Assembly (NCBI RefSeq): GCF_000938305.1
Contig: NZ_JYMT01000012.1
Span: 62,001 to 126,000 of the forward strand
Direction: 5' to 3'
Source of the DNA: Bradyrhizobium sp. LTSP885
Lineage (GTDB): Bacteria > Pseudomonadota > Alphaproteobacteria > Rhizobiales > Xanthobacteraceae
Length of the DNA stretch: 64,000 nucleotides
The stretch's first letter is position 1, and every line of letters begins with the position of its first letter. The notes beneath the pieces are model-generated. The model ran no database searches. It was not told the origin of the DNA and saw only the letters and a program-made list of their open reading frames with translations. Shown in pieces: positions 27,358-35,870 of this stretch. The position numbers were made by a program, and so were the translations under genes.

Positions 27358-28278
27358 CTATCTGCGAGCCAGGGCAGCCGCCGCCCTCGCAGCTGATCTC
27401 AGATCTTCCGATATGATCTCCACCGCGGCCTTCATTGCGGCCGAAGCAATCCGGCGCGGGTTGTTGACCCAGGCAATCGACCGCGTCAGCGCCGGTCGCA
27501 GGCGGTGCGCCCGGATCGATCCTGCCTCCAGAGCTCCGCGGAGGGCGATCCCCGGCAGGATCGTTGCCATGTTGGTCGAGGCAACCACGTCGCAAATCGC
27601 CGGCAGGGTATCGATCTCAAGACGCGGCGATAGCGTAAGACCCGCATTGGCCGCGGCATCGTCAATAATCCGCCTCAGCCCATGCCGGCGCGATGGAATG
27701 ACCAGTTCGAGCTTTCCAACGGCCGTGAACGACACAGCCTTCGGCAGCTTCGTCGCGGTCGATGCGTTATGGGCCACCATCATCTCCTCCTCGAGAATAG
27801 GCTGCATCGATGGCAGGCCGCCGCGTTGTCTCGCATTCACGATCGCGAGGTCGAGCTGGCCTGCCAGCACCCACTCCTGCATCGTCTCGCTGTAGCCCTC
27901 GCAAACCGAGAGCTCGATATCGGGATAGGTCATCGCAATCCGGCGCGTCGAGATCGGCAAGATGCTTTGCGCCGCGGAATTGACCATGCCAATGCTGACC
28001 CGCCCGGCTATCTTGCCGTCGAGGCCCGCCATCTGCTCTCGTGCCCGATCGACGTCTCTGACGATCGGCGCAACGAGCCGCTCCAACTCTGCGCCGGCCG
28101 GAGTCAGCAACACGCCCTGCGGCGTGCGAAAGAAGAGCTGCTTGCCGAAAGACGTCTCGAGCTTCGCAATCTGCATGCTCAGCGCGGGCTGAACGATGTT
28201 GAGCCGCCGTGCGGCGCGGGTAACGTTCCGCTCCTGCGCAAGGCATAGAAAATATTGTATCTGCCTGAAGTCCATCAT
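27358..28278 (-). CDS. LysR-family regulator, divergent from ubiX/ubiD
   Basis: About 306 residues. Winged helix 1-60: FRQIQYFLCLAQERNVTRAA, LNIVQPALSMQIAKLETSF. Effector domain from about 90 with GRVSIGMVNSAAQSILPI and YPDIELSVCEGYSE. LysR proteins activate a divergent catabolic gene when an acid or CoA ester binds. The divergent gene is UbiX-like, 112 bp away, and two perfect inverted repeats fill the gap. Start ATG 28278 or 28275; GTG 28299 would put the start inside a repeat. Confidence 0.93.
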   Translation of the reverse strand: MMDFRQIQYFLCLAQERNVTRAARRLNIVQPALSMQIAKLETSFGKQLFFRTPQGVLLTPAGAELERLVAPIVRDVDRAREQMAGLDGKIAGRVSIGMVNSAAQSILPISTRRIAMTYPDIELSVCEGYSETMQEWVLAGQLDLAIVNARQRGGLPSMQPILEEEMMVAHNASTATKLPKAVSFTAVGKLELVIPSRRHGLRRIIDDAAANAGLTLSPRLEIDTLPAICDVVASTNMATILPGIALRGALEAGSIRAHRLRPALTRSIAWVNNPRRIASAAMKAAVEIISEDLRSAARAAAALARR

Positions 28279-28293
28279 GACCTCGCAATGCAA

Positions 28294-28324
28294 TATCACT
28301 AAAAGTGATAACTTCTATTAGAAG
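28294..28324. promoter_or_regulatory. Two LysR-type inverted repeats
   Basis: TATCACT-AAA-AGTGATA (28294-28310) and CTTCTA-T-TAGAAG (28312-28324), both perfect, adjacent, between divergent LysR and UbiX-like genes. The first contains a T-N11-A core. Confidence 0.65.
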
Positions 28325-28391
28325 CAATTATTTCTCCTGATGGCAAGACTGGCCTACGGTTCCGGCTTCAATCTCTCATTTGCGCACTTTC

Positions 28392-29048
28392 ATGAATGAA
28401 CTCTCGCCAGCCGACCGCCGGCTCATCATCGGCATTTCCGGTGCCTCCGGCGTGATCTATGGCATCAGGCTGCTGCAACTGCTGCGAAACGCCGGCGTCG
28501 AGACCCACCTGGTCCTGACAAAGACGGCCGAGGTGACCTTCGCCTACGAAAGCAGCATGAAGATTGCCGAGGTCAGGGCGCTCGCGAATTTCTGTCATGG
28601 CGTCGACGACATGGCCGCTCCGATCGCAAGCGGCTCGTTTCGCACCAGCGGCATGATCGTCGCCCCCTGCTCCATTCGGTCGATGTCGGAGATCGCGTCC
28701 GGCGTCACGTCAACGCTGCTGACCCGCAGCGCCGACGTCGTGCTGAAGGAACGTCGAAAGCTCGTGCTGATGGTACGTGAAACACCGTTGCACGCCGGCC
28801 ACCTTCGCAGCATGATGTCCTTGGCTGAAATGGGAGCGATCATTGCCCCGCCGGTACCCGCCTTCTACGGCCGGCCTGATAGCATCGCCGAGATGATTGA
28901 TCACACCGTCGGACGCGTGCTCGACCTGTTCGACATCGATGTTGGCGCCGTCTCGCGATGGGGTGAAACGGCCGGCCGCACAGCCGCCCGCCGCGTTCGA
29001 CCCGGCCAGGACGATCCGTTGATTGCAACTGGCAAGGAGGCGCCTTGA
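28392..29048 (+). CDS. hmfG: UbiX-like flavin prenyltransferase
   Basis: About 218 residues. FMN site LIIGISGASGVIYGIRLLQL; MIVAPCSIRSMSEIASGV; prenyl-phosphate site RKLVLMVRETPLHAGHLRS and IIAPPVPAFYGRPDS. Makes prenylated FMN, the cofactor of UbiD decarboxylases, and the partner UbiD gene follows with a TTGA overlap. Start ATG 28392; TTG 28380 is alternative. With the genes after it this matches HmfG of the furan-dicarboxylate pathway (by synteny; symbol provisional). Confidence 0.88.
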   Translation: MNELSPADRRLIIGISGASGVIYGIRLLQLLRNAGVETHLVLTKTAEVTFAYESSMKIAEVRALANFCHGVDDMAAPIASGSFRTSGMIVAPCSIRSMSEIASGVTSTLLTRSADVVLKERRKLVLMVRETPLHAGHLRSMMSLAEMGAIIAPPVPAFYGRPDSIAEMIDHTVGRVLDLFDIDVGAVSRWGETAGRTAARRVRPGQDDPLIATGKEAP

Positions 29049-30460
29049 ACAGCCCAGCCCCCGCCCTGCGAAGCGACAATGCCGCGCCGCCTGATCTGCG
29101 CCAGTGGCTGCGGCAGCTTGCGGCGACGGGCCGGCTCGCGGTGGCGCGGAGCGGCGTGTCCTTGATCGACCAACTCGCCGCCATCTCCAAAAAACTCGAA
29201 AACGATTCTACAGTCGTGTTTCCCTCGCCCGATGGCCACGCGATTGCCGTTGTCGCCAATCTTTTCATCGATCGCCGGTCAGTCGCGGACGCGCTCGGCG
29301 TGCCGATCGGACAGTTGCTGTCGCGTTTGCAGGGTGCCGTGCGGAGCCCATTGCCGTGGGTGGAAGTGACGGATGCACCGGTCCAGCAACAGGTGCATCG
29401 CGAGGTCGATCTGCTCAAATTGCTGCCCATCCCCAAGCACAATGAGCACGACAGCGGTCCCTACATTACCGCCGCACTGTTGATCGCGCGCAACCCGAAG
29501 ACCGGCATCCAGAACGTATCCATCCATCGCTGCCAGATCAGCGGCCCCAACCGCATTGGCGTGCTGCTGCTGCCGCGTCATACCCGTCACTACTTCTCCA
29601 TGGCAGAGCGCGAAGGCACACCGCTTGAGATCGCACTCGTGATCGGCGTCCATCCGGCTTGCATCCTGGCTTCGCAGGCGATCGCGGCACTGGATCAAGA
29701 CGAGATGCACATCGCGGGCGCATTGCTTGGCCGTCCGGTCGACATGGTGAAGTGCCTGAGCAATGAGGTGCGTGTGCCCGCTCATGCCGAAATCGTGCTC
29801 GAAGGCCGTATCTTGCCGAAAGTGCGCGAGCCCGAGGGGCCGTTCGGCGAGTTTCCCCAATATTATGGCGATCGAGCCGACCGCGAGGTCATCCAGATCG
29901 ATGTCGTGACCCATCGCCACAACCCGATCTTCCACACCATCGTCGGTGGCGGCATGGAACATCTCATCCTAGGCGCAGTCCCGCGCGAGGCCACCCTGCT
30001 CGAGCATCTGCAGCGCAGTTTCCCCTCGGTGCGCGACGTCCGGCTGACGCGTGGCGGCACCTGCCGCTATCACCTCGCCGTGCAGACCGAGAAGGTGAGC
30101 GAGGGCGAGCCGAAAAATATCATCATGGGTGCGTTTGCAGGCCATTACGACGTCAAACAGGTGGTCGTGGTCGACACCGATGTTGATATCGACGATCCCA
30201 ACGAGATCGAATGGGCGGTAGCAACCCGGTTCCAGGCCGACCGCGACCTCGTCGTCGTCGCGGGCGCGCAGGGTTCGAAACTTGACCCATCGTCGGACGA
30301 CGGAATTAGCGCTAAGATGGGGCTGGACGCCACCAAGCCGGTCGTCACGGGCCCGCTGGAATTCAAACGCATCCATGTGAAGGGCATCGAGTCCGTCGAT
30401 CTGGCGGCCGCTTTGCAGCCCGATCCGCAGGCCGCGCTTTTGCGGATCGTGGCGGATTAA
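29045..30460 (+). CDS. hmfF: UbiD-family decarboxylase (probable 2,5-furandicarboxylate decarboxylase)
   Basis: 471 residues. Prenyl-FMN family signatures: VFPSPDGHAIAVVANLFIDR, IPKHNEHDSGPYITAALLIA, the acid-rich PEGPFGEFPQYYGDRADR (contains the catalytic Glu region) and GGTCRYHLAVQTEK. It removes a carboxylate from an unsaturated or aromatic acid and needs prenyl-FMN from the UbiX partner just upstream. TTG start 29045 with GGAGG upstream, coupled to ubiX. In the hmf context the reaction would be furan-2,5-dicarboxylate to 2-furoate; a hydroxybenzoate-type substrate cannot be excluded by sequence alone. Confidence 0.9.
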   Translation: MNSPAPALRSDNAAPPDLRQWLRQLAATGRLAVARSGVSLIDQLAAISKKLENDSTVVFPSPDGHAIAVVANLFIDRRSVADALGVPIGQLLSRLQGAVRSPLPWVEVTDAPVQQQVHREVDLLKLLPIPKHNEHDSGPYITAALLIARNPKTGIQNVSIHRCQISGPNRIGVLLLPRHTRHYFSMAEREGTPLEIALVIGVHPACILASQAIAALDQDEMHIAGALLGRPVDMVKCLSNEVRVPAHAEIVLEGRILPKVREPEGPFGEFPQYYGDRADREVIQIDVVTHRHNPIFHTIVGGGMEHLILGAVPREATLLEHLQRSFPSVRDVRLTRGGTCRYHLAVQTEKVSEGEPKNIIMGAFAGHYDVKQVVVVDTDVDIDDPNEIEWAVATRFQADRDLVVVAGAQGSKLDPSSDDGISAKMGLDATKPVVTGPLEFKRIHVKGIESVDLAAALQPDPQAALLRIVAD

Positions 30461-30580
30461 AGAGACCAAGACTGGCATCAAGCCGGCATGTCGGGACGGA
30501 AATAAACACGATCGTGGCAGCACGATCGATCTTCGGGGAACGGTCGGCCGTAAGCCGCCACATCCCCGACGGAGGAGCAG

Positions 30581-31423
30581 ATGTCGAAGGCATTGCGTAT
30601 CGCGCATGGAGCGTTTGGACGGGTCGCACTCCTCGACATGGACTATTCGCTGGTGCGTCACGCCCATCCGCATTGCCACGTGCTGCTCAAGGTCGAGGGC
30701 GCCGACACGCAATTCGTTGTCGACGATGCGATTTACCCGCTGACCGACGAGAGCGCCGTGCTGGTCAACGGCTGGCAGCCACACAGCTATGTTCACGTGC
30801 CCGAACGCCCGCGCACGCTGATCCTGGCGCTCTATATCGAACCCGAATGGCTACAGATCTTCAGGCCGGGATGGGTTGCAAGCGGCGGCCCAGGCTTCTT
30901 CGGCCAGCCGACCGGCGAAATATCGCCGCGGATTCGCAGCCTCGCGATGAATCTGGCGACCGACATGATGACCCGGCCGGATTCCAGGACCGCACACGAG
31001 GAGACGCTGTCCGACCTCATGATCGCCGTGATCGAGCGCTTCACGCCCTGGAAGAGCTTTCCAGCTTCGATCCGTGCGCTACGTGCGGGCTCGGGAGATT
31101 GGCGTATCCGGCGCGTGGTCGCGGCGATGCGCCGCGAGATGACCGAGCCTGAAAGTATCGGCGGATGGGCGAAGCAAGCCGGATTGTCGCGCGCGCATTT
31201 CTTCCGGCTCTTCGAGTCCTCCGTCGGCGTTCCACCGAAGGTCTATATGAATGTGTTGCGAATGGAGCGGGCGGTCGAACTCGTGCTGAACCGCCCGGAC
31301 TCGCTGTGCGACATCAGCTCCGAATTGGGTTTTGCCGAGCCGGCGCATTTCACCCGCTTTTTCCGCAACCACGCCGGCGTCAGCCCGCGGGAATTCCGTA
31401 ACGTGTCCCGCCTCGCCAACTGA
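30581..31423 (+). CDS. AraC-family regulator
   Basis: 280 residues. N-terminal cupin sensor (HAHPHCHVLLKVEGAD, LVNGWQPHSYVHV). C-terminal double helix-turn-helix: SIGGWAKQAGLSRAHFFRLF and LCDISSELGFAEPAHFTRFF, then VSPREFR. Set between the decarboxylase and the dehydrogenase operon, same strand; hmf clusters have a local regulator in such positions (family knowledge). Likely an activator responding to the furan or aromatic acid. Start ATG 30581 follows GACGGAGGAGCAG, a strong ribosome site. Confidence 0.92.
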   Translation: MSKALRIAHGAFGRVALLDMDYSLVRHAHPHCHVLLKVEGADTQFVVDDAIYPLTDESAVLVNGWQPHSYVHVPERPRTLILALYIEPEWLQIFRPGWVASGGPGFFGQPTGEISPRIRSLAMNLATDMMTRPDSRTAHEETLSDLMIAVIERFTPWKSFPASIRALRAGSGDWRIRRVVAAMRREMTEPESIGGWAKQAGLSRAHFFRLFESSVGVPPKVYMNVLRMERAVELVLNRPDSLCDISSELGFAEPAHFTRFFRNHAGVSPREFRNVSRLAN

Positions 31424-31549
31424 CATTGCGGCGCACCGCAAAATGAGACGCGTTGGTAAGCTTCGAGACCCCCCGGCATGGTGGGCCAATTCCGCGGCTG
31501 ACTAGGTTTCTCCCAAGCGCAGGAAAGCGCAGTGGGAGAGTTCCCCGGG

Positions 31550-34540
31550 ATGAACGTCAATGCCGCGGCCGGCGCTTCAACGGCCAAACCCTGGGTCGGC
31601 CAGTCGATCCCGCGCGTCGAAGATCCGGCGCTGCTGTCGGGCCGTGGGCGCTTCATCGACGACATCGGCGTGCGGCCGGGAACGCTGCATGCCGCTATCC
31701 TTCGCTCGCCGCATGCCCATGCCACGATCGTTGCGATCGATACCGCTGCCGCAAAGCAGGCGCGCGGCGTTGCTGCCGTCCTGACCGGCGAGGATATCAA
31801 GGCGCTCACGGCGAGCCTTGTCGTCGGGGTCAAGGCACCGGTCGAGTGCTGGCCGATCGCGGTCGGCCGCGTGCGCTACGCCGGCGAGCCCGTCGCCATG
31901 GTCGTCGCCGAAAGCCGCTACCTCGCCGAAGACGCGATCGACCTCATCGACGCCCAATATGAGGCGTTGCCCGCGGTCATCGATCCCGTCCGTGCGATGG
32001 ATCCCGGTGCAGCACTGCTGCACAACGGTTTTCCGCGCAACACCGCAAGCGACCGCTCATTCAAATACGGCGATCCAGAGCCCATCTTCGCGGATGCGAA
32101 GCGGACCATTGCGATCACGATCCGCTACCCCCGTAATTCCTGCACCCCGATCGAGACCTACGGCGTTATCGCCGAATATGATCCGGGCGAGCAGGCTTAT
32201 GACGTGCTCGCCAATTTCCAGGGGCCGTTCAGTATCCATGCGGTGCTGTCGCGTGCCCTGAAGGTTCCCGGCAACCGGCTCCGGTTGCGGACACCGCCGG
32301 ATTCGGGCGGTAGCTTCGGCGTCAAGCAAGGCGTCTTTCCCTACATCGTGCTGATGGCAGCGGCCGCGCGTGCAACGGGCCGCCCGGTGAAATGGATCGA
32401 GGACCGGCTCGAGCACTTGACCGCGTCGGTATCCGCGACCAACCGCGTGACGACGCTGCGCGCGGCCGTTGCCGATGACGGCAAAGTCCTCGCGCTCGAC
32501 TGGGATCAGGTGGAAGATTGTGGCGCGCATCTTCGGGCACCGGAGCCGGCCACGCTCTATCGCATGCACGGCAACCTCACCGGCGCCTACGACATCCGTC
32601 ATGTCGCCGTGCGCAACCGCGTCGTCGTCACCAACAAGACCCCAACGGGCCTCAACCGCGGCTTTGGCGGCCCACAGGTCTATTTCGCGCTCGAACGGTT
32701 GATGCAACGGATAGCCGTCGAACTGAAGCGCGATCCGGTCGAGATCATCTCCCGCAACCTTGTTCCCGCCGATGCCTTCCCCTATCGCACCGCGACCGGG
32801 GCGTTGCTCGATTCCGGAAACTACCAGCAGGCACTCGCGCGCGCCGTCAGCGAAGGCGGATTGGAGGCGTTGAATGCGCGGCGCGACCAGGCGCGCGCCG
32901 AGGGGCGAATCTACGGCATCGGCTTCACCGCCGTGGTCGAGCCGAGCGTCTCGAACATGGGCTACATCACCACCGTGCTGACCGCCGCCGAACGGCGCAA
33001 GGCCGGCCCCAAGAACGGCGCACAGGCAACCGCGACGATCACGATCGATCCGCTCGGCGGCGTTTCCGTGCAAGTCGCCTCGGTACCGCAGGGCCAGGGG
33101 CATCGCACCGTGCTCGCCCAGGTCGTCGCCGACGTGCTGGGACTGACGCCCGCCGACATCAGGGTGAACGCGGAACTCGACACAGCAAAAGACGCCTGGT
33201 CGATCGCGTCGGGAAATTACGCCAGCCGTTTCGCGCCGGCAGTTGCCGGAACCGCCAAGATCGCTGCCGAGCGCCTGGCCGGACGGCTGGCGCGCGCCGC
33301 TGCGGCAGGGCTGAACACCGAGAGCGACGACATCGCCTTTGCCGGCGGCTTCGTGTTCTCCAAGCGCAACCCCGACAACAAGTCGCCCTTTTCGCGGATC
33401 GCCGCGCTCAGCCACTGGTCGCCAGGCGCCCTGCCGGAGGGCATCGGACAGACCATCCGCGAGACGGCGTTCTGGACTCCGCCGGAGCTGACGCCGCCGG
33501 ATGACCAGGACCACGTCAACTCTTCGCTCTGCTACGGCTTCATCTTCGACTTCTGCGGCGTAGAGATCGACCGTGTCACATTGCAGCCGCGCATCGATCA
33601 TTACGTCACCATGCACGACTGCGGCACCATCCTGCATCCGGCGATGGTCGATGGTCAGGTCCGCGGCGGCTACGCCCAGGCGATCGGGGCTGCACTCTAC
33701 GAGGAATATGCCTATGCGCCGGACGGATCGTTCCTGAGCGGGACCTTCGCCGACTATCTGCTGCCGACCGTGGCGGAGGTGCCCGAACCGCTGATCCTGC
33801 ACATGCAGACGCCTTCACCCTTCACGCCGCTGGGCTCCAAGGGCGTCGGCGAAGGCAATTGCATGTCGACCCCGGTCTGCATCGCCAATGCCGTGGCCGA
33901 CGCACTTGGCGTAGCCGACATCGAATTGCCGCTGCTGCCGGCGCGCCTCGCCGAAGCCGTGCGTGGCGCCGAAATGGCGGCACCATCCGGCACGAAGGCA
34001 CCCGAGACGCGGCACGGTGATCGAAGGCTGTCCGGCGAGGGCAGCGCGAAGGTCGCCGCTTCCCCGCAGCAGGTATGGGCCATGCTGCTCGATCCAACGA
34101 CCCTCGCCGCGGTGATCCCGGGGTGTCACAGCGTGAAGAAGCTCTCACACACGGATTTCACGGCGATCGTGACCATCGGAATAGGCCCGGTCAAGGGCCG
34201 CTATCGCGCGCGGATCGTGCTTTCCGATCTCGACAAGCCGGCCGGTGTCACGCTCGCAGGAAACGTCGACGGAGCCCTCGGATTCGGCTCGGGCAAGGGC
34301 CGGATCACGCTCGCCCCGGAGACCGATGGCGTAACAGCCGTGCATTACCGGTACGACGCCGAGATCGGCGGCAAGATTGCCAGCATCGGCGGCCGCCTGC
34401 TTGATGGCGCGGCCCGTCTCATCATCGGACAAGTCTTCGCGGGGCTGGCGCGGCAAGCCGGCGGCGATACGCCTGCCAAAGGCGGCGTGATCGCCTCGGC
34501 GCTGTCGAAACTGCGCAGCCTGTTCGGAGGCGGACGATGA
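31550..34540 (+). CDS. hmfA: Mo-hydroxylase large subunit with fused C-terminal CoxG-like domain (probable furoyl-CoA dehydrogenase)
   Basis: About 996 residues, against about 780 for a normal large subunit. Molybdopterin part, 1-820: PRVEDPALLSGRGRFIDDI, RLRTPPDSGGSFGVKQGVF, GLNRGFGGPQVYFALERL, PQGQGHRTVLAQVVADVLG and TPLGSKGVGEGNCMSTP with the catalytic Glu. Residues about 825-985 form a SRPBCC/CoxG domain: GEGSAKVAASPQQVWAMLLD, AAVIPGCHSVKKL, GIGPVKGRYRA. CoxG-type proteins assist aerobic CO dehydrogenase maturation at the membrane. The CO-dehydrogenase AYxCSFR loop is absent. Role inferred from operon: hydroxylation of 2-furoyl-CoA at C5. Start ATG 31550 with GGGAGAG upstream. FAD subunit follows with ATGA overlap. 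Confidence 0.88.
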   Translation: MNVNAAAGASTAKPWVGQSIPRVEDPALLSGRGRFIDDIGVRPGTLHAAILRSPHAHATIVAIDTAAAKQARGVAAVLTGEDIKALTASLVVGVKAPVECWPIAVGRVRYAGEPVAMVVAESRYLAEDAIDLIDAQYEALPAVIDPVRAMDPGAALLHNGFPRNTASDRSFKYGDPEPIFADAKRTIAITIRYPRNSCTPIETYGVIAEYDPGEQAYDVLANFQGPFSIHAVLSRALKVPGNRLRLRTPPDSGGSFGVKQGVFPYIVLMAAAARATGRPVKWIEDRLEHLTASVSATNRVTTLRAAVADDGKVLALDWDQVEDCGAHLRAPEPATLYRMHGNLTGAYDIRHVAVRNRVVVTNKTPTGLNRGFGGPQVYFALERLMQRIAVELKRDPVEIISRNLVPADAFPYRTATGALLDSGNYQQALARAVSEGGLEALNARRDQARAEGRIYGIGFTAVVEPSVSNMGYITTVLTAAERRKAGPKNGAQATATITIDPLGGVSVQVASVPQGQGHRTVLAQVVADVLGLTPADIRVNAELDTAKDAWSIASGNYASRFAPAVAGTAKIAAERLAGRLARAAAAGLNTESDDIAFAGGFVFSKRNPDNKSPFSRIAALSHWSPGALPEGIGQTIRETAFWTPPELTPPDDQDHVNSSLCYGFIFDFCGVEIDRVTLQPRIDHYVTMHDCGTILHPAMVDGQVRGGYAQAIGAALYEEYAYAPDGSFLSGTFADYLLPTVAEVPEPLILHMQTPSPFTPLGSKGVGEGNCMSTPVCIANAVADALGVADIELPLLPARLAEAVRGAEMAAPSGTKAPETRHGDRRLSGEGSAKVAASPQQVWAMLLDPTTLAAVIPGCHSVKKLSHTDFTAIVTIGIGPVKGRYRARIVLSDLDKPAGVTLAGNVDGALGFGSGKGRITLAPETDGVTAVHYRYDAEIGGKIASIGGRLLDGAARLIIGQVFAGLARQAGGDTPAKGGVIASALSKLRSLFGGGR

Positions 34541-35352
34541 AACCGGCCGCCTTCGACTACGTGCGTGCGGAAAGCCTTGATGAGGCACTCGACGTGCTCC
34601 GCAACGAGGGTGGCGATGCGCGCATCATCGCCGGCGGCCAGTCGCTGATGCCGATGCTGAACATGCGCCTCGCCAGGCCCCGCATCCTCGTCGATATCAT
34701 GCGGCTGGCGGAGCTACGTAGGGTCGAGCCGCGCCAGGGCAACATCGCCGTCGGCGCTGCGGTTCGCCAGGCCGAGCTTCTGGAGTGGCCCGCGCTTGAT
34801 CGCGACCTGACGCTACTGTCACTCGCGCTGCCCTGGACCGGCCACGCGCAGACGCGAAGCCGCGGCACCGTCTGCGGCTCCATCGCGCACGCCGATCCAA
34901 GCGCAGAGATGCCGCTGGCGCTTGTGGCGCTCGGCGGCGAGGTCGTGCTGCGCAGTGCAAGAAAGCGGCGGCGCGTTGCCGCACACGACTTTTTTCTCGG
35001 CGTGATGGCTACTGACCGCAACGACGACGAGATGATCGAGGCGGTGGAATTCCCCGCAACCAACGGACGGCGTTGCGCCTTCCGCGAAGTGGCGCGCCGG
35101 CACGGCGATTTTGCCATCGTTGCCTGCGCGGCTGTCGCAACCGAACGCGGCGTTCGGTTGGCCGTCGGCGGCGTCGCCGACATGCCGGTCGCGCGCGAGT
35201 TCGATATACTTCCAGCGAGCGCGCTCGACGGCGCACTCAACGCATTCGCCTGGGACCTCGACGCCCGCGACGATTTCCACGCTACCGCGCGTTACCGGCG
35301 CGACCTGGTACGGATGATCGGGCACGAATTGATCGCGGAGGTGACGCGATGA
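34537..35352 (+). CDS. hmfB: Mo-hydroxylase FAD-binding middle subunit
   Basis: 271 residues. FAD motifs IIAGGQSLMPMLNMRLARP and TRSRGTVCGSIAHADPSAEM; C-terminal domain as in CO dehydrogenase flavoprotein. Passes electrons from the iron-sulfur clusters to an acceptor. Overlaps the large subunit by ATGA and the small subunit by ATGA, so all three are translationally coupled. In the hmf model it is the furoyl-CoA dehydrogenase FAD subunit. Confidence 0.9.
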   Translation: MKPAAFDYVRAESLDEALDVLRNEGGDARIIAGGQSLMPMLNMRLARPRILVDIMRLAELRRVEPRQGNIAVGAAVRQAELLEWPALDRDLTLLSLALPWTGHAQTRSRGTVCGSIAHADPSAEMPLALVALGGEVVLRSARKRRRVAAHDFFLGVMATDRNDDEMIEAVEFPATNGRRCAFREVARRHGDFAIVACAAVATERGVRLAVGGVADMPVAREFDILPASALDGALNAFAWDLDARDDFHATARYRRDLVRMIGHELIAEVTR

Positions 35353-35870
35353 CGCGCATGGCGGCGGAGCAGCGTCACCGGATCCGTTTCACGCTCAACG
35401 GCGAGGCGGTCGACCGCGCCTGCGAGCCGCGGATGCTCTTGACCGACTTCCTCCGCCACGAGATCGGCGCCACCGGAACCCATGTCGGCTGCGAGCATGG
35501 CGTTTGCGGCGCCTGCACCGTGAACGTCGATGGCCGGCCCGCGCGCGCCTGCCTCACCCTCACCCTCCAGGTCGAGGGCTCCGAGGTGCGAACCGTCGAA
35601 AGCCTCGCGGACAGGCAAGGTCGTCTCGGCCTGCTGCAATCCGCCTTCCGCCGGCACCACGCCTTGCAATGCGGGTTTTGCACTCCGGGCATCCTGATGT
35701 CGCTCGACGCGCTGTTCGCGCGCCGCGCGAATGCGGACGAGGCCGAAATCCGCGACGTGCTCACCGGACACCTGTGCCGGTGCACCGGCTATGCCCCGAT
35801 CGTGAGGGCCGCGCTGGAGGCCGCGGCCGAGTTGCGAGGAGAAACCAATCGAGAGGCGGTCGATGCTTGA
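35349..35870 (+). CDS. hmfC: Mo-hydroxylase [2Fe-2S] small subunit
   Basis: 173 residues. Plant-type cluster in GCEHGVCGACTVNVDGRPAR-AC; second cluster domain with QCGFCTPGILMSLDAL and GHLCRCTGYAPIV. Start ATG 35349 inside the FAD-subunit stop; longer frame upstream is a shadow. No CoxG domain here, unlike the second complex at 58790 where CoxG is on this subunit. Overlaps the CoA-ligase gene by eight bases. Confidence 0.92.
   Translation: MTRMAAEQRHRIRFTLNGEAVDRACEPRMLLTDFLRHEIGATGTHVGCEHGVCGACTVNVDGRPARACLTLTLQVEGSEVRTVESLADRQGRLGLLQSAFRRHHALQCGFCTPGILMSLDALFARRANADEAEIRDVLTGHLCRCTGYAPIVRAALEAAAELRGETNREAVDA

Noticed and set aside
32057..33802. 581-codon minus-strand frame inside the large Mo-subunit gene
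   Set aside because: Antisense shadow caused by high third-position GC; no family features, while the plus frame is a clear molybdenum hydroxylase.
31550..35870. Aerobic CO dehydrogenase (coxL/M/S with coxG)
   Set aside because: The CoxL AYxCSFR active-site loop is absent (GLNRGFGGPQ instead), and the operon continues with CoA ligase and crotonase.
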